Shown here piece after piece: positions 26,498-34,975 of a stretch of 64,000 nucleotides of DNA; positions within the stretch are counted from its first letter, which is position 1; each line of letters opens with the position of its first letter. Both the position numbers and the translations under genes were made by a program. The DNA comes from JACDBE01 sp963714055 (GTDB taxonomy: Bacteria; Actinomycetota; Acidimicrobiia; Spongiisociales; UBA5794), in NCBI GenBank assembly GCA_963714055.1, contig OY970227.1:1736001-1800000 (forward strand). The letters run 5' to 3'. The notes beneath the pieces are model-generated. The model saw only the letters and a list, made by a program, of their open reading frames with translations, was not told where the DNA came from and ran no database searches.

Positions 26498-26947
26498 ATG
26501 GATCCCGCTCCCGGTGACCTGTTCGACGACCTCGTCGGAGCGTTGCGCAGCCAGGGCCTCCGGGTCACCGGTGCCCGGCGGGCGGTGTGCGCCACCATGG
26601 TCGCCTCCCACGGCGAGCACCTCACCGCCGCCGACATCCACCGCAGGGTCGAGGAGGCGGAGCGGCGTCCCATCGACCAGTCGACGGTGTACCGCACCCT
26701 CGACACGCTCGAAGGCGCCGGCCTCATCACCCACACCCATCTCGGCCAGGGAGCGCTGGTGTACCACCTCGCCGGCGAGGCCCCCCACCAACACCTGATG
26801 TGCCGCAGCTGCGGGCGATCGGTCGGGGTGCCGGCGAGCGAGCTCGACGACTTCTACCGGCACATCACCGAGCTCACCGGATTCGTCGCCGAGCCCATCC
26901 ATGGGGCGATCCTGGGCCTCTGCGCCGACTGCACCGACGAGACCTGA
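26498..26947 (+). CDS. Second Fur-family metal regulator, next to Co/Ni importer
   Basis: A 149-residue Fur-family repressor. The winged helix includes LRVTGARRAVCATM and DQSTVYRTLDTLEGAG. The metal-binding half includes APHQHLMCRSCGR with a CxxC and ends LCADCTDET with a second CxxC. It is distinct from the Zur-like protein at 23219. The next genes, beyond a repeat array, encode a CbiMNQO importer, so nickel or cobalt (Nur-like) is a reasonable guess, but iron or zinc cannot be excluded. Confidence 0.85.
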   Translation: MDPAPGDLFDDLVGALRSQGLRVTGARRAVCATMVASHGEHLTAADIHRRVEEAERRPIDQSTVYRTLDTLEGAGLITHTHLGQGALVYHLAGEAPHQHLMCRSCGRSVGVPASELDDFYRHITELTGFVAEPIHGAILGLCADCTDET

Positions 26948-26977
26948 AGTCGATAGCGGGCGGCCGGGGACCTGGAC

Positions 26978-27166
26978 GGCCCGCGATGGGGTAGGGGCCC
27001 CATCTGCGGGAGGAGGGCGGCGCCAGCCGCCCGGGAATTTGCGGCCCGCGATGGGGTAGGGGCCCCATCTGCGGGAGGAGGGCGGCGCCAGCCGCCCGGG
27101 AGCTCGACGGCCCACGATGGGGTAGGGGCCCCATCTGCGGGAGGAGGGCGGCGCCAGCCGCCCGGG
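26978..27166. repeat. Three-copy tandem array of palindromic repeat family A
   Basis: Units start at 26978, 27043 and 27109, so the period is 65-66 bp. Each unit contains two hairpins, GATGGGG-TAGGGG-CCCCATC and GGGCGGC-GCCA-GCCGCCC, joined by TGCGGGAGGA. Copies are almost identical except at their ends. Single or partial copies occur at 26221, 42579 (inverted) and 50971 (core only). The array fills most of the 313 bp between the Fur-type gene and cbiM; the remaining 94 bp before cbiM must carry its promoter. Confidence 0.9.
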
Positions 27167-27259
27167 TATGTCACAGCCTTCTTCAATCCGCCGGCCGGAC
27201 GGCGACGAACCGTCTGCGATAGAGTTGCAGGTGCGACTCGGTTGCAGGAGGGAGAGATC

Positions 27260-27934
27260 GTGCACATCCCCGATGGGTTCATCAACGGGACCACGTCGGC
27301 CGCCGCCGGAGTCGTCGCCGCCGGAGGTGTGGGAGTCGCCATACGCCAGACCGGCCGGTACATGACGGAGCGTCAGGTTCCGCTGGCCGGGCTGGTCGCC
27401 GCCTTCGTGTTCGCCGCCCAGATGTTCAACTTCCCGGTCCTTCCCGGGATGAGCGGCCATCTCCTCGGCGGGGTGCTCGCCGCCGTCCTCGTCGGACCGT
27501 GGGCGGGGCTGCTGATCATCACCGTGGTCCTCATGGTGCAGGCCGTCTTCTTCGCCGACGGCGGGCTCTCGGCACTGGGCCTGAGCGTCGTCAACATGGG
27601 TCTGATCGGCACGCTCGTCGGCTATCTCATCTACCGGGCGATCCTCAGGGTCGCCCCACGGTCGGCGACCGGGGTCACCGTCTCGGCGGGGATCGCCGCC
27701 TTCCTCTCGGTGCCGCTGGCGGCGATGGGGTTCGTCGTCGAGTACGCCATCGGCGGTACGGCGCCGGCCTCCGTCGGCGCCGTGTTCACCGCGATGGTCG
27801 GCACCCACCTGCTCATCGGGATCGGCGAGGGAATCCTCACCGCCCTCGTGATCGGTGCGGTGATGACGACGAGGCCAGACCTCGTCTACGGCAACCCGTC
27901 GTACCAGGGCGAGCGCACGGAGGTGTTGGTGTGA
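27260..27934 (+). CDS. cbiM: Co/Ni ECF importer substrate-specific subunit CbiM/NikM
   Basis: A 224-residue membrane protein. The GTG start behind AGGAGGGAG gives the conserved N-terminus M-H-I-P-D-G-F; the amino terminus and His2 form the metal site of CbiM/NikM, which fixes the start. His in PGMSGHLLGG is the further conserved ligand. It has about seven helices. It heads cbiM-cbiN-cbiQ-cbiO with overlapping starts and stops. CbiM and NikM cannot be separated by sequence alone, so the substrate is cobalt or nickel. Confidence 0.9.
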   Translation: MHIPDGFINGTTSAAAGVVAAGGVGVAIRQTGRYMTERQVPLAGLVAAFVFAAQMFNFPVLPGMSGHLLGGVLAAVLVGPWAGLLIITVVLMVQAVFFADGGLSALGLSVVNMGLIGTLVGYLIYRAILRVAPRSATGVTVSAGIAAFLSVPLAAMGFVVEYAIGGTAPASVGAVFTAMVGTHLLIGIGEGILTALVIGAVMTTRPDLVYGNPSYQGERTEVLV

Positions 27935-28267
27935 CGGACAGACGCACCTGGACAGTTCCTCGGGGTCGGCCTGCTGGTGGCGCTGGTGTTCGCCGTCGGG
28001 GTGAGCCAGTTCGCCTCATCGGACCCGGACGGCCTCGAGTACGTCGCCCAACAGGAGGGGTTCCTGGAGACCGCCGACGACCACGCCTTCGGCGACGCCC
28101 CGCTTGCCGACTACGGGGCCAACCTCGGCGGGACCGACCGGGTCAACACCGCCGTGGCCGGTGCGGTGGGTGTCGCCGTCACCCTCGCCGTCGGCTGGGG
28201 TCTGTTCCGGCTGCTGGCGAGGCGCAGGGACGACCGGACCTCGACGCCGGCATCCGGGCAGGGGTGA
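27931..28267 (+). CDS. cbiN: PDGLE-domain accessory subunit CbiN/NikN, one +1 frameshift
   Basis: The gene starts at a GTG overlapping the cbiM stop (VTDRRTW). It continues in the next frame as QFLGVGLLVALVFAVGVSQ, then SSDPDGLEYVAQ, the defining PDGLE motif, and a second helix near the C-terminus. The two halves join if A27952 is dropped (TGG-A-CAG), giving about 111 residues, as expected. Without that correction only an internal GTG at 27977 gives a product lacking the first helix start. It works with CbiM in metal uptake. Confidence 0.8.
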
Positions 28268-29034
28268 CCGGCGTGAGCGGGCACAGCCACGCCCTGTACC
28301 GCCACGGTGACAGTCCGCTGCACCGCCTGCCGGCACACGTCAAGGTGGTCGCCGCTCTCGTGCTGGTCTTCGCGGTGGTCGCCACCCCGCGCGAGGCGGT
28401 CTGGCTGTTCGCCGCCTACCTGGCGGTGCTGGTGGGCGCCGCCGCCGCCGCCCGGCTCGGCCTCCGTTTCGTGCTGAGCCGGATGGTGATCGAGGTCCCC
28501 TTCCTCCTCGCCGCCCTCGCCCTCCCCTTCCTCGGCGCCGGCGAGCAGGTCGAGGTACTCGGCATGTCGCTGTCGGTAGAGGGTCTGTGGGCGCTGTGGA
28601 ACATCACCGCCAAGGCCACCCTCGGTCTGCTGGTGTCGATCGTGCTCGCCGGCACCACCGAGGTGGCGGACCTGCTCGCCGGTCTCGACCGGCTCCACCT
28701 GCCCCGGGTGATGACGGCGATCATGGGGTTCATGGTGCGCTACGCCGACGTGGTCGCCGGGGAGTTCGCCCGGACGCGGGTGGCGATGCGGTCCCGGGGC
28801 CACGAGGCGAAGTGGCTCGGCCGGGTCCGGCCGTTCGCCCGCGGGCTCGGCACCCTGTTCGTCCGTTCCTACGAGCGGGGTGAACGGGTGTATCTGGCGA
28901 TGGCGTCGCGCGGCTTCAGCGGGTCGATGCCGGCGACGATGAGCGTCCCGGCACCGGTGACCACCTGGGCGGCGGCGCTCGCCGTCCCCGCCGTCGCCTG
29001 GCTGGCGGTCGGCGCCGCCTGGCTGGGCCGGTGA
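28264..29034 (+). CDS. cbiQ: ECF transporter transmembrane subunit CbiQ
   Basis: A 256-residue T-component of the energy-coupling-factor importer. The start GTG overlaps the cbiN stop. Typical features are the N-terminal SPLHRLPAHVKVVAAL, several helices, and the coupling motifs MRSRGHEAKWLG and LAMASRGFSGS (the A-R-G type signatures that contact the ATPase). Spacing to cbiO is 10 bp. Confidence 0.9.
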   Translation: MTGVSGHSHALYRHGDSPLHRLPAHVKVVAALVLVFAVVATPREAVWLFAAYLAVLVGAAAAARLGLRFVLSRMVIEVPFLLAALALPFLGAGEQVEVLGMSLSVEGLWALWNITAKATLGLLVSIVLAGTTEVADLLAGLDRLHLPRVMTAIMGFMVRYADVVAGEFARTRVAMRSRGHEAKWLGRVRPFARGLGTLFVRSYERGERVYLAMASRGFSGSMPATMSVPAPVTTWAAALAVPAVAWLAVGAAWLGR

Positions 29035-29044
29035 CCGGGCCCGG

Positions 29045-29797
29045 ATGAGCGTCCCCATCATCGCCGTCGACGGCCTGTCGTACACCTACCCCGACGGGAC
29101 CGAGGCGCTCGCCGACATCGACCTCCACATCCATGCCGGGGAGCGGATCGCCCTGCTCGGCCCCAACGGAGCCGGTAAGACCACGTTGATCCTGCACATG
29201 AACGGCATCCTCATGCCGCAGCGGGGCACGGTGCACGTCAGCGGGCTGCCGCTCGACGGCGCCGGGGTCATGGAGATCCGCCGGCGGGTCGGCGTCGTGT
29301 TCCAGGACCCTGACGACCAGCTGTTCATGCCGACGGTGGAGCAGGACGTCGCCTTCGGCCCGCAGAACCTGGGCCTGGGCCCCGACGAGGTCTCCGCCCG
29401 GGTGGAGAGGGCGCTGGCCACCGTGGGCATGAGCCATGTGCGGCGCCGGCCCCCCACCCACCTCAGCTTCGGCCAGAAGCGGCGGGTGGCCATCGCCGGC
29501 GTGCTGGCGATGGAACCGGAGATCCTGGTGCTCGACGAGCCGACCTCGAACCTGGACCCGGCCAGCAGGCGTGAGCTCACCCAGTTGCTCACCGGCCTCG
29601 ACATCACCCTCCTCGTGGTCACCCACGACCTGCCCTACGCCGCCGAGGTGTGCTCGCGCGCGGTCGTCCTCGACGAAGGCCGGATCGTGGCCGAAGGGCC
29701 CACGCTGGACATCCTCGGCGACGAGGCGCTGATGCGTTCCCACCGGCTCGAGCTCCCGTTCGGGTTCACCGTCCCGCCACGGGTTCGGGGGGGATGA
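29045..29797 (+). CDS. cbiO: ECF transporter ATPase CbiO
   Basis: A 250-residue ATPase: Walker A GPNGAGKTT, Q-loop VFQDPDDQLF, signature HLSFGQKRR (with F in place of the common G), Walker B ILVLDEPTSNLD and H-loop VTHD. The QDPDDQLF element is typical of CbiO/EcfA. It ends the operon that starts at cbiM. The methionine/cysteine gene follows 41 bp later, which could be co-transcribed but has an unrelated function. Confidence 0.92.
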   Translation: MSVPIIAVDGLSYTYPDGTEALADIDLHIHAGERIALLGPNGAGKTTLILHMNGILMPQRGTVHVSGLPLDGAGVMEIRRRVGVVFQDPDDQLFMPTVEQDVAFGPQNLGLGPDEVSARVERALATVGMSHVRRRPPTHLSFGQKRRVAIAGVLAMEPEILVLDEPTSNLDPASRRELTQLLTGLDITLLVVTHDLPYAAEVCSRAVVLDEGRIVAEGPTLDILGDEALMRSHRLELPFGFTVPPRVRGG

Positions 29798-29838
29798 CGG
29801 CGGCGAGACGGGGCCATCGCGGCGCTAGCGTTTCCGCC

Positions 29839-30990
29839 ATGAGGTTCGCCACCAAGCTGGTCCACGCCGGGGTCGTCCCCGACCCGGTGACCGGGGCGAT
29901 CCTCACCCCGATCCACCAGACCACCACGTTCGTCCAGCCATCGGTGGACGAGTACATGACCACCGGCTTCTCCTACAGCCGGACCGGGAACCCCACCGTC
30001 CGCGCTTTCGAGGCCAAGATCGCCGCCCTCGAGGACGGCGCGGACGCCGCCGCCTTCGCCACCGGGATGGCCGCCACCACTGCGGTGTTCACCGCCCTCC
30101 TCAGCGCCGGCGACCACGTCGTCATCTCCGACGTCGCCTACGGGGGCACCCACCGCATCGCCACGCAGATCTTCCCCCGGTTCGGGGTGGAGACCGAGTT
30201 CGTCGACTCCTCCGATCCCGCCAACGTCGAGCGGGCGCTTCGCCCCGAGACCCGGCTGGTGTTCACCGAGACGCCGGCCAACCCGACGCTCAAGCTCACC
30301 GACCTGGCGGCGGTGTCGGAGATCACCCGTGCCGCCGGGGTGCCCCATGCCGTCGACAACACCTTTCTCAGCCCGTACTACCAGAAGCCGCTCGATCTGG
30401 GTGCCGACATCGCCGTGCACTCCACCACCAAGTACCTCGACGGGCACAACGCCACCGTAGGCGGCGCCGTGGTCAGCGCCACCTCGGAGCTGCACGAGAG
30501 GATCGCCTTCGTCCAGAACGCCACCGGCACCATCATGTCGCCGATGGTGGCCTGGCTCACCATGCAGGGTGCCAAGACGCTCGCCGTCCGGCTCGACCGC
30601 CAGTCCGACAGCGCCATGGCGGTTGCCCGCTATCTCGAGGCGCATCCCAAGGTGAGGCAGGTCGCCTACCCCGGCCTCGAGTCGTTCCCCCAGCACGACC
30701 TGGCAAAGCGCCAGGCGGCCGGGTTCGGGGGGATGCTGTGGTTCGAGGTCGAGGGGGGCCTCCATACCGGCAAGCAGCTGATGGACGCCGTCGAGGTGTG
30801 GACCCTGGCCGAGAACCTGGGGTCGGTGGAGTCGCTGATCACCCATCCGGCGACGATGACCCACGCCGGGATCTCCCCCGACGAACGGGAACGCCTCGGA
30901 ATCCTCGACGGCCTGGTGCGCGCCTCGGTTGGGCTCGAGGACCCCGAGGACCTCATCGAAGACCTCGCCAACGCCCTCGACTCGATCTGA
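29839..30990 (+). CDS. Cystathionine gamma-synthase/gamma-lyase-family PLP enzyme
   Basis: A 383-residue fold-type-I PLP enzyme of the Cys/Met metabolism family. Motifs are FSYSRTGNPTVRAFE, ATGMAATTAV, ETPANPTLKLTD, and the PLP lysine in HSTTKYLDGHN, ending ESLITHPATMTH. These features fit cystathionine gamma-synthase and gamma-lyase equally. The convergent neighbour is a cystathionine beta-synthase-like enzyme, which makes gamma-lyase in reverse transsulfuration (cystathionine to cysteine) the more attractive reading. Confidence 0.88.
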   Translation: MRFATKLVHAGVVPDPVTGAILTPIHQTTTFVQPSVDEYMTTGFSYSRTGNPTVRAFEAKIAALEDGADAAAFATGMAATTAVFTALLSAGDHVVISDVAYGGTHRIATQIFPRFGVETEFVDSSDPANVERALRPETRLVFTETPANPTLKLTDLAAVSEITRAAGVPHAVDNTFLSPYYQKPLDLGADIAVHSTTKYLDGHNATVGGAVVSATSELHERIAFVQNATGTIMSPMVAWLTMQGAKTLAVRLDRQSDSAMAVARYLEAHPKVRQVAYPGLESFPQHDLAKRQAAGFGGMLWFEVEGGLHTGKQLMDAVEVWTLAENLGSVESLITHPATMTHAGISPDERERLGILDGLVRASVGLEDPEDLIEDLANALDSI

Positions 30991-31015
30991 CCTCGCCTGG
31001 CCCGTAGATCGCATA

Positions 31016-31142
31016 CTTGAGCGATTGACGCCACCAGATGGAGGCACTCGCTCAAAGTTCGCCACCCGGGGTAGTTGAGTCGGTCAACTTTGAGCGAGTG
31101 ACGCCACCAGATGGAGGCACTCGCTCAAAGTTCACCACCCGG
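31016..31142. repeat. Two tandem long-hairpin repeats between convergent genes
   Basis: Two copies with a 73-bp period, each containing the core GACGCCACCAGATGGAGGC. In the second copy CTTTGAGCGAGTG (31088-31100) pairs perfectly with CACTCGCTCAAAG, a 13-bp stem around the core. The first copy has a near-perfect version. Each copy ends with a GTTC(G/A)CCACCCGG motif. They fill the gap between the two convergent transsulfuration genes and may act as a two-way terminator or as a mobile palindromic element. Confidence 0.85.
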
Positions 31143-31143
31143 C

Positions 31144-32097
31144 TCAGACCGGGAAGCCGTGGTCCTTCATCCAGGAGTCGTCGAAGATCTTCGACAGGTA
31201 GTTGCGGCCCCCGTCGGGGACGAGGACCACGGTGAGCAGGTCGGGGTGCGCCTCCGCCACCCGCATCGCACCGGCCACCGCCATGCCCCCCGAGCCACCG
31301 ACCAGCAACCCCTCGGTCGCCGCCAGCCGGCGGGTGGTGGTGAAAGCCTCCTCGTCTTCGACGATCTCGTACCGGTCGACGACGCCAGGGTCGAACGTCT
31401 CCGGCCAGAAGTCCTCGCCGACGCCCTCGATGAGGTACGGGCGCACCTCCTCGTCCGCGCCGGCGGTGTAGATCGAGCCCACCGGGTCGACGCCGACGAC
31501 GAGCACGTCCGATCGCCGTCCCTTCAGGTAGGAGCCGACACCGGTGATGGTGCCTCCGGTGCCGACGCCGGCGACGAAGGCGCCGATCCGACCGTCGGTC
31601 TGCTCCCATATCTCCGGGCCGGTGGCGGCTGCATGGGCCGCCGGGTTGGCCGGGTTGGAGTATTGGTCGGGCCGGTAGGCGCCGGGGATCTCGTCGGTGA
31701 GCCGGGCCGCCACCGAGTAGTACGACCGAGGGTCGTCAGGGGGCACATCGGTCGGACACACGACCACCTCGGCGCCGTAGGCCCGCAACAGGTCCTGCTT
31801 CTCCTTCGACTGCTTGTCGGCCATCACGCAGATCAACCGGTAGCCGCGCAACGCCGCCACGATGGCCAGGCCGACCCCGGTGTTGCCGCTGGTCGGCTCG
31901 ACGATTGTGCCCCCGGGTTGCAGCCACCCGTTGGCCTCGGCCCGCTCGATCATGGGGAGGGCGATGCGGTCCTTGACCGAACCTCCCGGGTTGGCGTACT
32001 CGACCTTGGCCACCAGGTTGCCGGGCGGGTGCAGCCGGCCCAGCCTCACCAGTGGCGTGTTGCCCACCGCCTCGATGATGTCGTCGCAGATGTCCAT
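31144..32097 (-). CDS. Cystathionine beta-synthase-like PLP enzyme (no CBS domains)
   Basis: A 317-residue fold-type-II PLP enzyme. The PLP lysine is in NPGGSVKDRIAL, the phosphate loop in TSGNTGVGLA and GVGTGGTITGVG. The blocks CVMADKQSKEKQ and DPRSYYSVAARL match cystathionine beta-synthases rather than O-acetylserine sulfhydrylases. Regulatory CBS domains and a haem domain are absent. It is expected to make cystathionine from serine and homocysteine. Its stop lies two bases beyond the hairpin repeats. Confidence 0.88.
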   Translation of the reverse strand: MDICDDIIEAVGNTPLVRLGRLHPPGNLVAKVEYANPGGSVKDRIALPMIERAEANGWLQPGGTIVEPTSGNTGVGLAIVAALRGYRLICVMADKQSKEKQDLLRAYGAEVVVCPTDVPPDDPRSYYSVAARLTDEIPGAYRPDQYSNPANPAAHAAATGPEIWEQTDGRIGAFVAGVGTGGTITGVGSYLKGRRSDVLVVGVDPVGSIYTAGADEEVRPYLIEGVGEDFWPETFDPGVVDRYEIVEDEEAFTTTRRLAATEGLLVGGSGGMAVAGAMRVAEAHPDLLTVVLVPDGGRNYLSKIFDDSWMKDHGFPV

Positions 32098-32207
32098 GCG
32101 TGCAACAACGGTAGTTGCGGGTCACCGACCGCCCTTCGTGTCGCCCGAATCCTCGGCGGGCTTCGTCCGGTATGGAGGAACGATGTCCTCTATGCTGGAC
32201 GACGGTC

Positions 32208-33374
32208 ATGGAGCATGAGCTCGAGTACTCGAGACAGGTGCCGGCGGTCGAACGGGCGCTGAACCTGGTGGAAGCCCTGGCGGGAGCCGAGGACGGGCTC
32301 TCAGTCGGCGAGTTGACGGAGCAGCTGGGGATCCCCCGCAGCGCCCTGTACGCCCTCATCAACACGCTGCGGGCACGCGGTTACATCCACCAGGACGGTC
32401 AGCGGGGTCGTTACCGCCTCGGCACCGCCGTGTGGGCACTGCTCCCCGACCGAACGGGGACACTGCGAGAGCTGGTCGATGCGTTCCACCTCGAGACGGG
32501 AGCGAACCCGTCCGAGGAGTCGCTGGCGCTGTCCTGGCCCGATCCGGGCGGCGCGGTGATCGTGGCGCATGTCCCCGGTACCCAGGTGGTGCGGGTCGCC
32601 TACCGGAACGGAGAGCAACGGAGCCTCGACACGGCGGACGGCACCGTGCTCGCCGCCGGCCTTCCCGCCGACGGTCCCGGAGACGACCCGCTCCACCGGG
32701 TACGCCAGGACGGCGTTTCCGTCACCACCAACGGCGACGTCGTGGAGATCTCCTGCCCGGTGTGCGCCGACGGTGTGCGCCCGGTGGCGGCCATCCTGGT
32801 CGGCGTTCCCGCCTACCGGGCCGCCGATGACCAGGTGGCGGCGCTCACCGCGGCGATGCGGGAAGCGGCGGCGCGGCTCTCGTACCGGATGGGCGCCGCC
32901 GTCTACCAGCCATATGGCTGGGCCGCCGGTGATCCAGTAGAGCCGAGCCGTGACCTCACCGACGCCGAGCTCAAGGAGTTCCTGTCGGGCCTGTGGGGTG
33001 CCCAGCTCGCCTGCGTCCGCCAGGACGGCACGCCCCACGTGGTGCCGCTCTGGTACGAGTGGGATGGCGACGCCTTCTGGCTGGCCGCCTCACCGGGCGC
33101 CTCCTGGCAGGCGTACGTGGCCGAACGGGCACGGGTTTCGCTGACCCTCGATGAGCCCTGGCCGCCACTGCGACGGGCGTTCGTCGACGGGGTGGCAGAG
33201 GAAGTGGACGAGGCGAACGTCCCCGGTGGGCTGGCGGGACTCCGTCGCCGGCTCGCCGTGCGCTACCTGGGCAAGGGCGCAGACAAGCAGCCCGGGCTGA
33301 GCGAGACGGAGGGGTGGACCGCGTTCCGGGTGTTCCCCGAACGCATGCACGGGCGCCAAGGGCTCGGCACGTGA
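32208..33374 (+). CDS. IclR-type HTH regulator fused to flavin split-barrel domain
   Basis: A 388-residue fusion. Residues 1-65 are an IclR winged helix (VPAVERALNLVEALAG, LGIPRSALYALINTLR). Residues 70-225 are an IclR-like effector domain (ISCPVCADGVRPVAAILVG). From about 245 to 385 there is a PNPOx-like split barrel (LTDAELKEFLSGLWGAQL, GTPHVVPLWYEWDGDAFWLAA). The GTGA overlap with the next gene puts it in the operon of the ABC importer. I infer a local regulator that may sense a flavin, F420 or a vitamin-like ligand. The fusion is unusual. Confidence 0.8.
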   Translation: MEHELEYSRQVPAVERALNLVEALAGAEDGLSVGELTEQLGIPRSALYALINTLRARGYIHQDGQRGRYRLGTAVWALLPDRTGTLRELVDAFHLETGANPSEESLALSWPDPGGAVIVAHVPGTQVVRVAYRNGEQRSLDTADGTVLAAGLPADGPGDDPLHRVRQDGVSVTTNGDVVEISCPVCADGVRPVAAILVGVPAYRAADDQVAALTAAMREAAARLSYRMGAAVYQPYGWAAGDPVEPSRDLTDAELKEFLSGLWGAQLACVRQDGTPHVVPLWYEWDGDAFWLAASPGASWQAYVAERARVSLTLDEPWPPLRRAFVDGVAEEVDEANVPGGLAGLRRRLAVRYLGKGADKQPGLSETEGWTAFRVFPERMHGRQGLGT

Positions 33375-34162
33375 CCGCCGCCCGGATCGAGCTGCGCGGG
33401 GTGGGCGTCGACTTCGACACCCTGGCAGCGCTGCGCGACGTCGACCTCGCCATCGAACCCGGTTCGTTCGTGGCCGTGGTCGGCGAGAGCGGATGCGGCA
33501 AGTCGACCTTGCTGAGGACGATCGCCGGTCTCGTCGCTCCGACGTCGGGCTCGGTCGCTGTCGACGGCGTCACCCCCGACGGCTTCCGGCGGCGCAAGCA
33601 GGTCGGCTGGATGGCCCAGGGGGCCGCGCTGCTCCCCTGGCGCACCGCCCTGGAGAACGTGGCGCTCGCCCAACAGGTCAACCCGCGACCGGATCGAACC
33701 GGTCCCGACCCGGGCGCGTTGCTCGACATGGTCGGGCTCGGCGACTTCGCCGAGGCCTACCCGTCGACGCTTTCCGGAGGGATGCAGCAACGGGTGAGCC
33801 TCGCCCGCACCCTCGCCATCGGTGCCGGCGTCTGGCTGATGGACGAGCCGTTCGCCGCACTGGACGAGATGACCCGGGAGACGCTCGCCGACGAGGTCCT
33901 CGACCTGTGGCACCGGTTCCGCCCGACCGTGGTGTGGGTCACCCATCACCTCCCCGAGGCGGTGAAGCTGGCCGACCGGGTCGTGCTGCTGTCCCCGCGC
34001 CCTGGATCGGTGACGGCAGACATCGAAGTAGGTCTCCCCCGCCCCCGCGACGAGACGGAGATGCCTTTCCAGGTGGTGGTCCGCCGGGCCAGGGCGGTGC
34101 TCCGCGGCGTGCCCGAGACCGAGGGCGCAGCCCTCCGCGCCGTCCGAGCGGGGCGGCGATGA
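33371..34162 (+). CDS. ABC importer ATPase, nitrate/sulfonate/taurine type
   Basis: A 263-residue ATPase similar to SsuB/TauB/ThiZ: Walker A GESGCGKST, Q-loop VGWMAQGAALLPW, signature TLSGGMQQR and Walker B VWLMDEPFAALD. The start overlaps the regulator gene by four bases and the stop overlaps the permease start (ATGA). It energises the importer whose binding protein is the NMT1/THI5-like lipoprotein at 34976. Confidence 0.9.
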   Translation: MTAARIELRGVGVDFDTLAALRDVDLAIEPGSFVAVVGESGCGKSTLLRTIAGLVAPTSGSVAVDGVTPDGFRRRKQVGWMAQGAALLPWRTALENVALAQQVNPRPDRTGPDPGALLDMVGLGDFAEAYPSTLSGGMQQRVSLARTLAIGAGVWLMDEPFAALDEMTRETLADEVLDLWHRFRPTVVWVTHHLPEAVKLADRVVLLSPRPGSVTADIEVGLPRPRDETEMPFQVVVRRARAVLRGVPETEGAALRAVRAGRR

Positions 34163-34935
34163 CGACGACGTCCGTCACCGTCGCCGGGGAGCGCCACCCC
34201 GCCGCCGCCTGGTGGGTGGGTTCCCTGGTCGTCCTCGGGGCGCTGGCGGTGTGGGAGGTGGTGGTGGGCATCGCCGGGACCCCGGTGTACCTGCTCCCCG
34301 CACCTTCGGACGTCGCCGCCGTGCTCGGCTCCGACGGCGCCGGCCTGGCGCCCGCCGCGGTGACAACGCTGCTCCGTGCCGTCGCCGGGCTGGCGGTCGG
34401 CGCCGCCCTCGGCATCGGGCTGGCCGTGATCATCACCTTCCGTGGCCACCTCGAACAGGGGGTGATGTCACTCGCCCTCCTCATCAAGTCGACCCCGGTG
34501 ATCGCGGTGGCGCCGATCCTGACCATCTGGATGGGGTTCGGGCACGGTCCGAAGGTGATCGTCACCGCACTGCTCACCTTCTTCCCGGTCCTCATCAACG
34601 CCCTCGAGGGTTTCCGCTCGGTCGACCCGGGTATCGCCGAATGGCTGCGCTCGATCGATGCCAGCCCCGGCGAGGTGTTCGTCAAGGCGCGCTGGCCGTC
34701 GTCGTGGCCGTTCCTGTTCGCTGCGCTCAAGGTGGCGGCACCGCTGGCCTTGATCGGGGCGGTGGTGGCCGAGTGGATGGGAGCGTCCTCGGGGCTGGGG
34801 CGGCAGATGTGGCTGGCGTACACCAACCTGCGGATGCCGTCGCTGTTCGCCGCGGTGGCCGTCTTGACGGTGCTCAGCCTGCTGCTCTACCGCGCCGTGG
34901 TTGGCGTGGAGCGGAAAGTGCTCGACTGGCGATGA
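34159..34935 (+). CDS. ABC importer permease, SsuC/TauC type
   Basis: A 258-residue permease with about six helices. The cytoplasmic coupling loop is EWLRSIDASPGEVFVKARWPSSWPFLFAALKVA, of the EAA type. The ATG overlaps the stop of the ATPase gene. The adjacent gene for the binding protein starts 40 bp downstream. It forms the channel for the ligand of the NMT1/THI5-like protein. Confidence 0.9.
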   Translation: MTTTSVTVAGERHPAAAWWVGSLVVLGALAVWEVVVGIAGTPVYLLPAPSDVAAVLGSDGAGLAPAAVTTLLRAVAGLAVGAALGIGLAVIITFRGHLEQGVMSLALLIKSTPVIAVAPILTIWMGFGHGPKVIVTALLTFFPVLINALEGFRSVDPGIAEWLRSIDASPGEVFVKARWPSSWPFLFAALKVAAPLALIGAVVAEWMGASSGLGRQMWLAYTNLRMPSLFAAVAVLTVLSLLLYRAVVGVERKVLDWR

Positions 34936-34975
34936 GCACGACCTGACCGACCCGAACCAACCAGGAGTATCACCC

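Noticed and set aside
26978..27166. CRISPR array
   Set aside because: Units are contiguous, with no variable spacers, and each unit has two hairpins; it is a tandem palindromic repeat.
27167..27259. Cobalamin riboswitch before cbiM
   Set aside because: The 93 bp is too short and lacks the B12-box; only a ribosome-binding site and short repeats are seen.
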